Made by a program: the position numbers and the translations under genes
NCBI GenBank assembly: GCA_023614405.1
Contig: CM042694.1
Span: forward strand, 135,165,711-135,229,710
DNA length: 64,000 nt
Direction of reading: 5' to 3'
From: Avena insularis
Lineage: Eukaryota; Streptophyta; Magnoliopsida; Poales; Poaceae
Part shown: piece by piece, positions 1-9,941 of the stretch
Position numbering within the stretch: position 1 is the first letter of the stretch
How the letters are laid out: every line of letters starts with the position of its first letter
Notes under the pieces: generated by a model
Database searches by the model: none
Seen by the model: only the letters and a program-made list of their open reading frames with translations
What the model was told of the DNA's origin: nothing

Positions 1-49
1 GGGATTTGAAATAAATCTTCTACTACTTAGTATTCTACATAAGAAGCAA

Positions 50-643
50 TTGACTGGAGATGAAGAAGATCCTGATCCATATGAGCATATTGCATGTTTT
101 AAAGATATATGTGGCACTTTTCTATTGACGGGATATACCACCGATGAGGTAAGGGTTAAACTTTTTAGTCAAACTTTGACAAGTAAAGCTCTCTCATGGT
201 ATAGATCTCTAAACTCTGAAGCCACTACTATTTGGGATAATTTAGTCTATGAATTTCTATCAAAATATTATCTATTATCGAAATCTTTTGGAATCAAGCG
301 TCTTATATTGACTTGGAAGAATCGTTCTAATGAAGGACTAGTAAGAGATTATATTAGATTTAAAGATTTACTACGACTATGTCCTTATCATGATTTGCCT
401 GAATGGTATTTACTACATATCTTTTATGGCAGTTTAATTGAACCTAATAAAATTGAATTAGACTCTTTCGTGGAAGGAGCCTTTATGAATCTTCCTATAC
501 CTAAAGCTTGGGCTTTACTTAATACAATTTCTGATCATAGAGTTTCATGGAATTTTGGTCTAGGAAGTGAAGGAGGTGTAGAAACAGAGCATGATTGTAT
601 TCATGACTATAATAAAAAAAGGCCATGTGAAAGAATTGTCTAA
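50..643 (+). pseudogene. gag remnant of element A (Retrotrans_gag domain)
   Basis: A 197-residue open stretch encodes the capsid-like Retrotrans_gag region of element A. The frame contains DPDPYEHIACFKDIC near its start, then SKALSWYRSLNSEATTIWD and VYEFLSKYY, which match the pattern of gypsy Gag proteins (an L-F-tSL..kA..W...L run followed by TW..L...F...Y). It continues with FYGSLIEPNKIELDSFVEGAFMN, equivalent to the FY.GL....R..LD...GG.fM segment of Athila Gag. The protein would form the particle shell. The annotated ATG is probably internal, because homology should begin further left, beyond the window. Bases 644-1011 continue as an acidic, lysine-rich linker with stops. Confidence 0.75.
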
Positions 644-1011
644 AGAACTTTATCTGGATTCAGATCTTTTGTTGCAAGTTGTTAAAGCTTTTACATAACA
701 TTTTAAAGCTCCAGAGGAGGGTCCAGTCAAGTATGATCCACCACCCGAACCAGAAAAGAAAAGAGAAGATAAAGCAACACTTGCCTCCATAGAACCAATA
801 TATGAAGTGCCTTTCCCTAACACTACACAAAAGCATATTTTTGAATATGAACAGGTCAAAGCAGTATAGGAAAAGAAGGAAGAGGAAAGCGTGCCAGAAG
901 TTGTGAAACATCTGAAGGAAACCAAAAATGAAGAGGTAACCAAGGAAACAATTATGGCTATGTACTCACATTGTAACATAGTTGAACTTGATATAGAGAC
1001 TTTATGGTTTA

Positions 1012-1330
1012 TGTGGTCTTGGCACTGAAGTTAATGTTATATCTTATGATTTCTACCTAGAAATAAAAGAAGAAATAGAACCGGCTATAATTGAGAATAC
1101 TGATATAACAATTATGTTAGCCAATAAAAATCTTAGAATTCCAATGGGAGTAGTTGACAATGCAACTGTCACAATTGGCAACAAGATTTTCCTATTGATT
1201 TTGTAGTTGTTGATATGCCAGCTGACACTTTTTTCCCTATTATATTTGGAAGAACCTTTTTGGGTGATGTAGGTGCCAATGTTAATTTCAAGAAGGAGAT
1301 TGTGTCTCTTAATCTTGGGGGAACGGAAAA
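1012..1330 (+). pseudogene. aspartic protease remnant of element A, active-site Asp lost
   Basis: This stretch corresponds to the retroviral-type aspartic protease between gag and RT. The usual catalytic segment in this lineage is C-D-L-G; here codons 1012-1023 read Cys-Gly-Leu-Gly, so the catalytic Asp is replaced by Gly. Downstream, after a frameshift, the second conserved part is visible as DFVVVDMPADTFFPIIFGRTFLG, equivalent to the vDFyVLdm...piILGRPFL block. The protease would have processed the polyprotein. The loss of the active-site Asp and the frameshift make it non-functional. No start codon is expected because the domain is part of a polyprotein. Confidence 0.7.
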
Positions 1331-1406
1331 TAAATTCCATTTTTCCAAATATAAAGACTGACCTCCACAAATACAAGAAGAAGAGGAAGAGAGGACCATT
1401 GAAGAA

Positions 1407-2360
1407 ATGGCAGCTCTTTTCTTTGGTAATCAAGAAGAAGAAATAAATGAAGATCCAAATTGTGAAGAGATAATTATGAAGTACAAGTCCCTAGAAGAAC
1501 TAGAAGATGAATTTGATTCACTTCCTATTTTGGGACCTCCAACTGATGAGGCTTTTGAAGAGCCAGAGAAGAGAGGGGACGAGGAATTACCACCCCCGGA
1601 GTTGAAGACTCTACCAGATAATCTTAAATATAGGTTTTTAGATGATACCAATAAATTCCCTGTTATTATTAGTGCTAAACTTTAAGGAGAAGAAGAGGAA
1701 GAACTCATGAGGATACTTAAGGAGCATCGCCGAGCCTTTGGGTACTCAATGGATGACTTGAAGGGCATTAGTCCCATGATAGACATCCATCGGATATTCA
1801 TGGAAGAAGGTGCAAAACCAGTTGCCGAATTTAATAGAAGACTGAAGCCTGAAATGAAAGAAGTGGTAAGAAAAGAAAGTGTACGCTACTGGACGCAGGT
1901 ATAATTTATCCTGTTAAAGAGAGTGATTGGGTAAGTCCTATTCATTGTGTCCCTAAGAAGGGTGGTTTTACTGTTGTTCCTAATGAAAACAATGAACTAT
2001 ATACCTACTAGAACTATTGTTGGGCACAAGATGTGCATAGACTTCAGGAAACTAAATAAAGAAACTAGGAAAGATCACTATCCATTACCGTTCATAGATC
2101 AAACTTTAGAAAGGTTAGCAAACCATACTCATTTTTGTTACTTGGACGGATACTCTGGTTTCTCTCAAATAGCTATTCATCTGGATGACCATCTTAAAAC
2201 AACTTTCATAAGTCCCTACGGTTTACATGCTTACCGACGTATGCCTTTTGGTCTATGTAATGCTCGAGCTACTTTTCAAAGATGTATGACTGCTATTTTT
2301 GTTGATTTTACAGAACTTATAATCAAAGTATTTATGGATGACTTTTCCGTCTATGGAACC
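1407..2360 (+). pseudogene. reverse transcriptase (5' part) of element A, interrupted
   Basis: The frame from 1407 carries the acidic linker that precedes RT in Athila elements (ELPPPELKTLPDNLKYRFLD). A TAA stop at 1683-1685 interrupts it, and the same frame continues with MRILKEHRRAFGYSMDDLKGISP and then NRRLKPEMKEVVRKE. A frameshift follows near 1880-1890 and another near 2000. The frame from about 2010 to 2360 then holds the RT palm: CIDFRKLN, PLPFIDQTLERLA, LDGYSGFSQI, MPFGLCNA and the catalytic FMDD box. The domain would copy the element RNA into DNA. It is cut after FSVYGT by the insertion of element B, so thumb, RNase H and integrase are missing. Confidence 0.85.
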
Positions 2361-2726
2361 TAATACGTTGCAAACGTATCCAATTTTTTTGATATTCCAT
2401 GCTTAGTTTTATCTACTTTCTTATGTTTTGTCCATACTTTGGAGTACTTTCTATACACTTTCTTGGACTAACCTATTAACAAGAGCCACAGTGCCAGCTG
2501 CCAGTTTTCTGCTGTTTTTGGTTCCAAAAAAGTCAGAAAATGAATATTCTCGGAATTGGAAGGGACAAAAGCCAAAGTCAGCTTTTCACCGAGGGACACA
2601 CGGAGCCAGAATACGAGACGGAGAGGGGCCAGAGGGTGGCCACACCACCTGGCCGCGCGGCCAGGCCTGGCCCGCGCCAGGGGGTGGTGTGGCCAGCCCA
2701 GGCACCCCCTCAGCCTCTCCTTTTGC

Positions 2727-2734
2727 CTATAAGA
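2727..2734 (+). promoter_or_regulatory. possible TATA box of the element B LTR
   Basis: The string CTATAAGA lies in the GC-rich part of the left LTR piece. The 3' LTR has the equivalent CTATAAGA at about 41096, and the solo LTR at 33785 has CTATAAGAAG at about 34151. Each is followed by AAACCCTAA 20-30 bases downstream. The conserved position suggests the U3/R promoter, but no transcript evidence is available. Confidence 0.4.
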
Positions 2735-3403
2735 TTCCTCCGATACAGAAACCCTAAGTACCCGATGAAAATTCCACGAAAGAGTCTGTAGCCGCTGTCA
2801 TCTCTATCCCTAGATCGGGAGGGATTTGAAGCTCTTCCTGGCACCCTGCCGGAGGGGAGAATTCACCTTGGAGGCCTTCTTTATCACCATGCAAACCTCC
2901 AGTGTGATGCGTGAGTAGTTCATCCTTGGACTAAGGGTCTATATAGTAGCTAGATGGCTAGTTCTTCTCCTTTGTGCTATCATGTTTAGATCTTGTGAGC
3001 TCCGTCCATGATCAAGATTATCTATTTGTAATTTTACATGTTATGTTTGTGGGGATCTGATGGATATTGAGATGCTATTTCAAATTGATTATTGATTCTA
3101 TCATGTCTTTATTATTTGTGATCTTGCATGCTTTCCATTGTTAGTAGCGTTCTTGGCCAAGTAGATGCTAGCAACTCCAAGAGTTAGTATTTATGCTCGA
3201 TAATGTGTTCATGCCTCTAGTAATCTGGGAAAGTGACATAAATCTTTAAGGTACTAGATGTGTTGTTGCTACTAGGAAGAAAACAGCAATCATTTGTTCA
3301 TAGAACAATGTATTGTTTACTTTACACGCAATGCCTAATGCAATTATCTGTTGCTTGCAACTTAATAGTGGAGGGGGTTCAGATGATAACCTAAAGGTGA
3401 ATT

Positions 3404-3408
3404 ATTAG
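3404..3408. repeat. left target-site duplication (ATTAG) of array C
   Basis: ATTAG directly precedes the first LTR of array C. The identical ATTAG at 35352-35356 directly follows the last LTR. Removing everything between them restores a continuous element B LTR, as seen in the intact 3' LTR (GGATTATTAGTCATAGATG). Confidence 0.9.
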
Positions 3409-5677
3409 TATAATATTCCAAATTTTCATACTAATTGTTTCTGGTTATTTATATTTAAAAAGGAATGGATATGACCATGGTGTATGATCAGGGAACATGA
3501 ATTTAATTTATGAAATAAAGGGACAGGGAAAGGAAAAGAAAAGAAACAGTGGAGTGCTAGTACTTGAATGCTCGACCTTTGGTTTCAAATGATTATCACC
3601 TGACAGCTTACTTGGACATCGCCATCCTTTTGTGCTTACATGCGGGAAACAGAGAAAAAAACGTGGACTGGGCTCAAGGCCCTATCGGACTGGGTACCTG
3701 GGTACAGCTGCACCGCTTTGTAAATTTCTAGGCAGTGTCGATTGTTCCTATCACAGCCCTACCTGTTGCCCTTCCAATCGCCACGGCCGCGCCGCCACGG
3801 TTCTGTCTTTGTTGTTGCCACCGCACTCATGACCTGGCAATTCTATTCACCAAGTCTTGTTGTCGTTGCTGCAAGGCCACCGCCGATGTGTCTGTGCCTC
3901 TCGCCGGATTCGATGCCACCACTGATGCTGCTCTCCACGACCGTGGACGCCGCCGCTAACAAGATACTGAACTGCTCCTATTTGGTTAGTTCCTGATGGC
4001 TCTCTCACTCCTTCTATATTGATTGTATTTGACTAGTGAGAATGGGTGAAGTTGAGAAGAAGCAGGTTTCCGAACCTTTATAAATCATAAATTTGATTAG
4101 AGTTTTGGCATCGTGCCCATGTGTGAAAATTAAGGGTCAAAAGTGTTTTGTTTCAGAAAATTGCTGGGCTCCTTATATGTATTAGGATCTGTACCTGCTC
4201 AAATCTGATAGTCTGTAACTAGTATTAGAGAGGATTAGCTACTTTACTTTTCATGGCCTTGATGGAACCCATCGATTCTTCTAGGTAGTTGTTTGCTTTG
4301 TGCCTTATCTAGCTCTTGAGATATACATGAAAGGGTTGAAAGCTACATTACCGTGAAGTAGCTATTATTTTCTAGTTCATTATCTAGGACAGACCATGAG
4401 TAACTTGGTGTGCTGGACCAAATTTTCTTGTTTTATTGCTAGTCCCTAAAGTCATACGCGAGGCAGTTCGTGTATGAGGAATCGCTTGTACCTGATTCTA
4501 GTGCTAATCAATTGCGGTTAACTCAACTAGACTGCTATCCGTTGATGCTAGATGATAAAACATGTTATGCGATTTTCTCTCAAATCACACGAAAGAAAGA
4601 TAGAAAGTGATAGCTCCTTTTACAGTGCAACTAGCTATAATAGTAGAGCTATCTATACCTAAAAAATTTAACATCCGTGGTTGTTTCATGATTTTATTTG
4701 TGATAGTGACAGATTCATGCGCTTGTTTGTATGCCTATATCATGATGTTGTGTATTGAGTGTGATTCATGTTTCTATAATAGGTGTTGGTACTTGCGGTT
4801 CGGAATCCTACAATCCACAGTTTGTGTCCCGCGGTTGAGGCAAGTTTATAACGGGATAATACTTTACATGATCCCCTCACTCAGCTGTTATCTTCTAGCA
4901 CTCATGTTTTATTCAAGTTGCTAGATATTTTTTATGTGTGGAGACAAAGTGGTTATGACAGAGATTACAGTTGCTCTTGCACCTTGCATAGCATATCATA
5001 GACAGTGCATAGTGGTGTGTCCTACTGAGGTAGGAACCTAAGGTCCCCACATTGTGGGCAGTCTCCACAAGTTGGAGTGAGTGGATGCCGACGGGTGTCC
5101 TCTCAAGCGATACCGGTATACGCAAAGAAAAGTGATAGTAAAGATCATGTAGGCAGACAGTAAGCATCATTACGCTTTGACAAGTGTTAAATGATAATTG
5201 TTGGTGCCATGTTTTATGTAATGTTTATTATTTCTTTATGTGCTTGTTGAGTACTTTGTACTCACCCTTGTGGCTTCTATGTTTTTAGGTACCACCAAAG
5301 ACGACATGTATGGGAGTGGGAGTAGTACCTATACATTTTACACACACTATTTAACACATTTTATTTCTTCATATCTAGAGTAGTATAACCATGCTCAAGA
5401 GTGCTCTCGACTTATTATTTACCATAATGTTTGGATTTTTTTATGTGGCTAGTTGGCCGATATGAGAAAATTCCGAACATGATATTTTACCTTGGTCTCG
5501 TTGAACCTTGTAGCTATGTGAATGTATAAGTTATGGTGGTATATTATTATCTTGTGGTCATGGATGTCCTCGTAAATAAAGGATACTTTGCTGAATTTTT
5601 ATAGTTTTGTACTGATAAGGAAAGTGTTTAAAGTTTGTGTAGCATTGCCAGATAGGGTGGATATTTGGGGTGTTACA
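3409..5677 (+). repeat. LTR1 of array C
   Basis: This is a 2.27 kb LTR that starts TATAATATTCC (probably TGTAA originally) and ends GGGGTGTTACA, followed two bases later by the primer site. Compared with LTR2-LTR4 it lacks a segment of roughly 20 bp (containing CTATACGTATTATTGATAG) near 3607. It also has private changes such as GGAACCTAAGG at about 5032. The ORFs at 3632-3996, 4607-4924 and 4913-5170 lie in this non-coding LTR and recur in every LTR copy only because the DNA is repeated. Confidence 0.85.
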
Positions 5678-5679
5678 GT

Positions 5680-5691
5680 TGGTATCAGAGC
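5680..5691 (+). other. primer binding site, unit 1 (initiator tRNA-Met type)
   Basis: TGGTATCAGAGC is complementary to the 3' end of plant initiator tRNA-Met and lies two bases after the LTR1 end. It marks the start of minus-strand synthesis and fixes the element orientation as plus. Confidence 0.9.
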
Positions 5692-7559
5692 CTAGGCTTT
5701 AGGTCTCTAGACTAGGTTAATAGTAGATAGGATCCCTTGCCTTCATTACTAAAACTTGTCATTATGTAGTATAAACAACTAAAAAACTTGATTCAAAATA
5801 TTAACAACTTAAAACTTGACACACTAGTGCACAATAGGATGGGTTTGGGTATTGCATTGCATTTACGGTTTTGCTAAATATTGCTGTTATTTTTTTTATA
5901 AACTTGTGTGTTGTGCGCTTGGGCAGGACGTTGCCACAAGAGGCTTACATGCCTTGTTTTTTGTTACCTTTCTCTCTTGTTGTGGGTATGTGAGTAGAGA
6001 GGGGGATATATATGTAGAGGCTCTTCATGGTTGATGTATTCAACATTAGAATGGATGCATTTCATATCTCATCCTAGATCTCTAAAATTGTGAATAACGT
6101 GATCATGAAATTGGATTGTTAGGTGTAGATGTTCATGCTGCTTCGCTGGACTCATGAGGGGATAGTTGAAGAGTTCAGTTTCGGATCCAAAGTTTGATTT
6201 AATTGTTAGCATGGAATATTTAAGGTTTGGTTATCTCGAAGATGCTTGAAGTTTGGATATATGTGTCTAGTTATCCCAAAGCAAGTTGAAAGAACAATTT
6301 GCTAAATAGGATAACCTAGCTGGTGTAGTGGAGTCGAGAAAACAATGTCATGAAGTCTTATGTGGATTCAAATCAATACGAGGAGTCGTTTCCTCAACCC
6401 ATGTCCTCTAAACCACAATTTCCACATGTCTTCTTTATTCCCTTTCACCTATTATTTCTAGTGCATCGCATGTACCTGTCTTGGTTTGGGGATCGACATC
6501 TAGTACTAGGATATCGATATTGATTTCTCGTCTAAGGATGATGAAGTATTATCAATCGTGCACTTCAAATGTCCTTCTCACTGACTATTAGTCTTCCAGT
6601 ATTAACATCTTCTATTTGTCCCATTCTCTGCATTTTGTATTCTTATTTCACATTTTTGGGTACATGTTCTATCCTAGTGGAGTATAAATAATGGTTAATG
6701 CGTTATTGTGCTTGGAGGTGACCTAGATGTGCTATAGAAAAATGTTGGTTTCTAAAAGCCTTTCCCTTGGTGGCTACTTTAGGTGTGAAGCTTGTACTTA
6801 CTTTATCCTTTGAAACTGTTAGTATTGTAAGACTAGTTGCGAGATATCAAGCAACTCTTTGTTCGTTTAATCGCGTTTTTGTACTTGGAACCCTGAGGGT
6901 TCTTGAGAGGCCGGTAGAGATTTTTGTAGCTGTTTTGCAAAAAAAAGATTGATGGGAGTCGACCTCGAACCTTGGTTCATGCCCATGTTATCTGGTTGCT
7001 CTACAAGTGAGGATGCCCAAGTGTTAGTGTCACGTGATTCACTATTCCAAATTACAAAGTTAATAGTTTGGGTGCAGGATGGATTGACCCCCATACCAAT
7101 TACCCTTATTATTTGCTCTTGTAAGTTGGAGTGGTGAATCAATGTGTGTCTTTTCCCTTAATTAGATGAGAGACGACGTTGTGTGAACCATGGAAGGGTA
7201 TATTGTTCCACATGTAGTAGTAGAGGCAACCTCTGCATGTTTAAAGCGTAGAAGATGCGGTGAGGCTAAACTTCAGAGTTTCCATGGTACCATATCGTAC
7301 CATCTGCTTGGAGTTTAAGATATAGGTTATGTGGTGTTCTCCATCTGTGTTCCAAAGTTTAAGAATGATGAGCATTCAATGTTCATGTAACATTTGCATC
7401 CTTCGTAAGGATTTCATGGTTTAGGTAGAGATTAGGACAATTTTTATTACTAAGGTACCATCCATGCTTCTAAGTTCTTTGAACAAGGGCATAAATTTGC
7501 GCTTAAATCTTAATCGTGGTACTTGACCTACCTTTGGCTCTCCCTATCATTTGTTAGCA

Positions 7560-8118
7560 TCACTTCAAGAAGAATTGAAGAAGTTGCATGATATGTTATC
7601 TAAAGGTTTTATCGACATTGTCGCACCTAGGGGAGCATCTGCTATGTTTACAACCAAGAAGGGTGGTAGTTGGAGAAAGTGTATTGGTTTTCATGCTTGG
7701 TATTAACGCGACAACCATAAAAAAAATATCCATTTTCCTGCAACGAAGCTTGTTTAATCAGCTCAATGGAGCCATGTTTTCCAAGATTGATTTCTAGTCT
7801 TGCTATAATAAATTTCGTGTGTAGGAACATGATGTTGAAAAGATATTTTTCCACTAGTTATGAGCACTATAAGTATAAATTTATGTCTATTGGACTAACC
7901 AATGTCATTGTCGTCTTATGAGGATAATGTACAGTATGCTACTTATGTTGGATAACTCCGTGGTAGTGTTCATTAATGATATCACCATATATTCAAAAAT
8001 ATAATAAGATCATGAAGCGCCATTTGAGGCTTGTTCTTGAGAATTTGAGAAAGAATGAAAATAATATGCTAACGAAGCTAGTCAAGGGTGAGTTTTGGCT
8101 GTCAGAAGTGACATCTCT
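7560..8118 (+). pseudogene. reverse transcriptase remnant, unit 1
   Basis: Reading across frames shows gypsy RT landmarks in order: SLQEELKKLHDMLSKGFI (7560s-7610s), a GGSWRKCIGFH stretch (usually K.DG..R.CIDYR), LFNQLNGAMFSKIDF (7750-7797), and CEFWLSEVTSLGHV around 8088-8130. The catalytic box, normally F-I/V-D-D, reads Phe-Ile-Asn-Asp at 7969-7980, so one catalytic Asp is Asn. A stop after KIDF, another near 7917 and frameshifts also break it. The same Asn is found at the equivalent positions in units 2 and 3. Confidence 0.8.
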
Positions 8119-8364
8119 AGGTCATGTGTGCCCACTCATGATCTAGAACTTGCACTTGTATTCTTTCAACTCAAGAGTTGGAGACATTATCTCTATAAAC
8201 AATCTTTCCATAGTTTCACTCATTATAAGAGATTAATATGCCCCTTCAAACATAAGGAGTTGGACATGAGGGAAGGATGGTGGCTAGGATTGATAAAGGG
8301 CCATGAATTCGCTATCCAGTACAACCTAGGGAAGACAAATTTATTTTCAAACGCTTTTAGTTGA
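8095..8364 (+). pseudogene. RNase H remnant, unit 1
   Basis: An 89-residue open stretch matches the gypsy RNase H end of Pol: LELALVFFQLKSWRHYLY (usually LELAAVVfALK.WRHYLYG), a weak FTHYKRL (normally TDHKSL), then KELDMREGWWLGLIKGHEFAIQY and LGKTNLFSNAFS (normally PGK.NvvADALS). The conserved His of the T-D-H motif is kept but the Asp is gone. The RNase H would remove the RNA strand during reverse transcription. It is open but surrounded by broken frames, so it is not a functional gene. Confidence 0.8.
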
Positions 8365-8819
8365 AAGTTTGTTCCTCCCACTATAGATTGTGTCATTCTA
8401 ATTAATGGATGGGCATCTCATATTGTTTTGTTGGTGTCTCACATGGGGATACTCAACTCATCCATGAGCCATCCATTCTAGATAGAGTGAGAGTTGTAAC
8501 CAGGCGATTGAATGTTACAGCAAGTGCAGGTGCGCATTCTAGAAGATAACACCGAAGAGTCCACTATAGAATGAACCTAGGATGTTTAGATTTACGACCA
8601 TTTTTGTGTGCCACACAAGTCTGAGGTAAAGGAGGACATTTCGAGGGTCGTCATTCATCGTTCATCCTAGAGAGTAAAGATATATCATGACCAAAAAACA
8701 TGTTGGTGGAAAAAGAAGGAAATTTGATACTTCTTTCGGGTTCTGTTAGCGAGTTAAGGCTCAACATAAGGGGTCAACATGACTGCTCCAATACCTGGAG
8801 GTTCCATAATGGCCATGTG

Positions 8820-9859
8820 ATGAGCTTGCCTAGATATTTGTTGTTAGCCTACCTCTTACGCAGAGAGGGAAGGTTGCCATTTGAGGTGTCATGGACCGAC
8901 TTAGTAATTTTTTTTCACTCTGTTCTTATCCGCACCATATACTATGCAAGTCACTTGTCACCAATATTTGTGCGTGAGACAACAAGGTTGTGGGGATTCT
9001 TAAAACCACTACTTCTAATAGGGATGCTGAGTTTGTATCGATAACCTGGGAGAGCTTCTATGGTGATTTTAGTATGCAATAAAGACTTAGTACATCGATT
9101 CATCTATAGAAAGATTTTGAGTTGGAGCATACGATCCAAGATCTTGTATATATGTCGTGTCCTTTCTTCGCAAACTAGTTGAGTGGATCGCTTGTAACTT
9201 GTGGAATTTCCTTATGTTAACAACTATCAGGCTAGCATACGGAAGGCCCTTACGAGGATCTATATATAAATAAGTGTGGATATCCACTATGTTGCAATAT
9301 GCCATTGGAGAAAAGGCAGCGCTTGGACTAGGCGGGGTTCATCAAACTACAAAGAGGGTAGCTAAGATTATATAACATATGTTAGCACCCGAAGCGATCA
9401 AAATAGTTATGCTAGCTCAAGGAGGTTCCATGTGAGATTTCAAGCTAGTTAGGAGGTGATATTTAGCATATCAACCAGCAAAGCTGATATAAAATTTAAC
9501 ATCTAAGGTCTTAGTCTATGGCACATGGGATCATTCATGAAAGTGGCACAAGTCAAGAAGCTAGTCTACCTACTTGGGTTGCCCGAGATGATGAAATATA
9601 TGCATAATGTGTTCCATGTCTCTATGGTGGAAGCACTTTCGTGATGTGATTCAGAAAAAGAAATGACCATGAAGCCAAGTACAGCTGCGCACGATTTAAC
9701 CTTTGAAATTCATCATGTGAGGGTTTTGGAAGAGTCCGAAAGAGTGATGATACATAGATTGAAAGTTATCTACTCACAACAATCTTAGCGTTAGGTGACT
9801 TAGGAGCTTGAGTCTTACATCCGCAAAATATTCCAGAATTATTCATAGCCGGGATGTGA
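8820..9859 (+). pseudogene. integrase and chromodomain-like remnants, unit 1
   Basis: The integrase core is visible in pieces: SLPRYLLLAYLLRREGRLPFEVSWTDLVIFFHS around 8820-8930 (equivalent to the GLPRT..G.DAIWVVVDRLTKSAHF block), then YYASHLSPIFVRETTRLWGF at 8935-9000, with GMLSL at 9025-9037 replacing the usual D.DaeF. After further decay comes LPEMMKYMHNVFHVSMVEALS (about 9580-9645). At 9693-9859 one frame reads DLTFEIHHVRVLEESERVM and then a T-stop-ELE segment. This resembles the chromodomain tail of Tekay-type elements, with TAG where T-W-E-L-E is expected. Chromodomains help such elements target heterochromatin. Confidence 0.7.
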
Positions 9860-9932
9860 TGCATTTTTGTACTTGTGATGTTTAGTTTTATATGATTAGT
9901 AAAACAAAGAAGAATTCAGGGTCGAATTATGC

Positions 9933-9941
9933 TTAAGGGGG
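9933..9941 (+). other. polypurine tract, unit 1
   Basis: TTAAGGGGG lies immediately before the start of LTR2 (TAAGAATATACCCC). The same tract precedes LTR3 (16454-16462) and LTR4 (22991-22999). It would prime plus-strand DNA synthesis. Confidence 0.75.

Larger units (their letters stand above)
1..2360 (+). mobile_element. Element A: truncated Athila-type Ty3/gypsy retrotransposon
   Basis: This is the internal region of a gypsy retrotransposon read on the plus strand in the order gag, protease, reverse transcriptase. Its 5' end lies outside the window. It stops abruptly inside the RT just after the FMDDFSVYG motif, where the LTR of element B begins. The RT signature (CIDFRKLN, KDHYPLPFID, YRRMPFGLCNA, FMDDFSVYG) is typical of the Athila lineage. 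Frames are broken by stops and frameshifts, so it is a dead copy. The remaining RT, RNase H and integrase do not reappear after element B; instead other repeats follow, so the 3' half was lost or moved. Element A is the oldest layer of the left-hand nest. Confidence 0.85.
2361..3408 (+). repeat. 5' LTR of element B, left piece
   Basis: This piece matches the LTR at 40733-41730 base for base over long stretches, for example the segments beginning TTTTATCTACTTTCTTATG and GGGAGGGAT. It ends in ATTAG at 3404-3408, where array C was inserted, and the same LTR resumes at 35357. The stretch 2600-2860 is GC-rich and holds a CTATAAGA box (about 2727) followed by AAACCCTAAG, which could be the LTR promoter. 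The ORFs drawn across 2428-2791 are LTR sequence, not genes. Confidence 0.85.
5678..9941 (+). pseudogene. internal region, unit 1 of array C (decayed gag-pol)
   Basis: The 4.26 kb internal region carries decayed polyprotein sequence. I could not assign gag or protease with confidence in 5692-7500; the ORFs there (6767-6952, 6949-7137) are short and unrecognised. RT begins near 7560, RNase H lies at 8095-8364, integrase remnants at 8820-9040, a Gag-Pol tail with NVFHVSMVEALS near 9607-9645, and a chromodomain-like segment at 9693-9859. It ends in the polypurine tract TTAAGGGGG at 9933-9941. A full chromovirus internal region is usually longer, so deletions are likely. Confidence 0.75.

Noticed and set aside
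4607..5170. Recurrent 105-residue and 85-residue ORFs conserved in every LTR of array C (also at 11172, 24230, 32860 and partners)
   Set aside because: They lie wholly inside LTRs, have no domain or coding signature, and are conserved only because the LTRs are repeated; one copy (LTR3) breaks the frame by small deletions.
5680..5691. Possible tRNA gene fragment (TGGTATCAGAGC)
   Set aside because: It is the primer binding site next to an LTR; no cloverleaf sequence surrounds it.
6767..7137. Conserved trio of short ORFs in units 1-3 that looked like a small gene cluster
   Set aside because: They are shadows on both strands of the same decayed gag-pol DNA and are repeated only because the units are.
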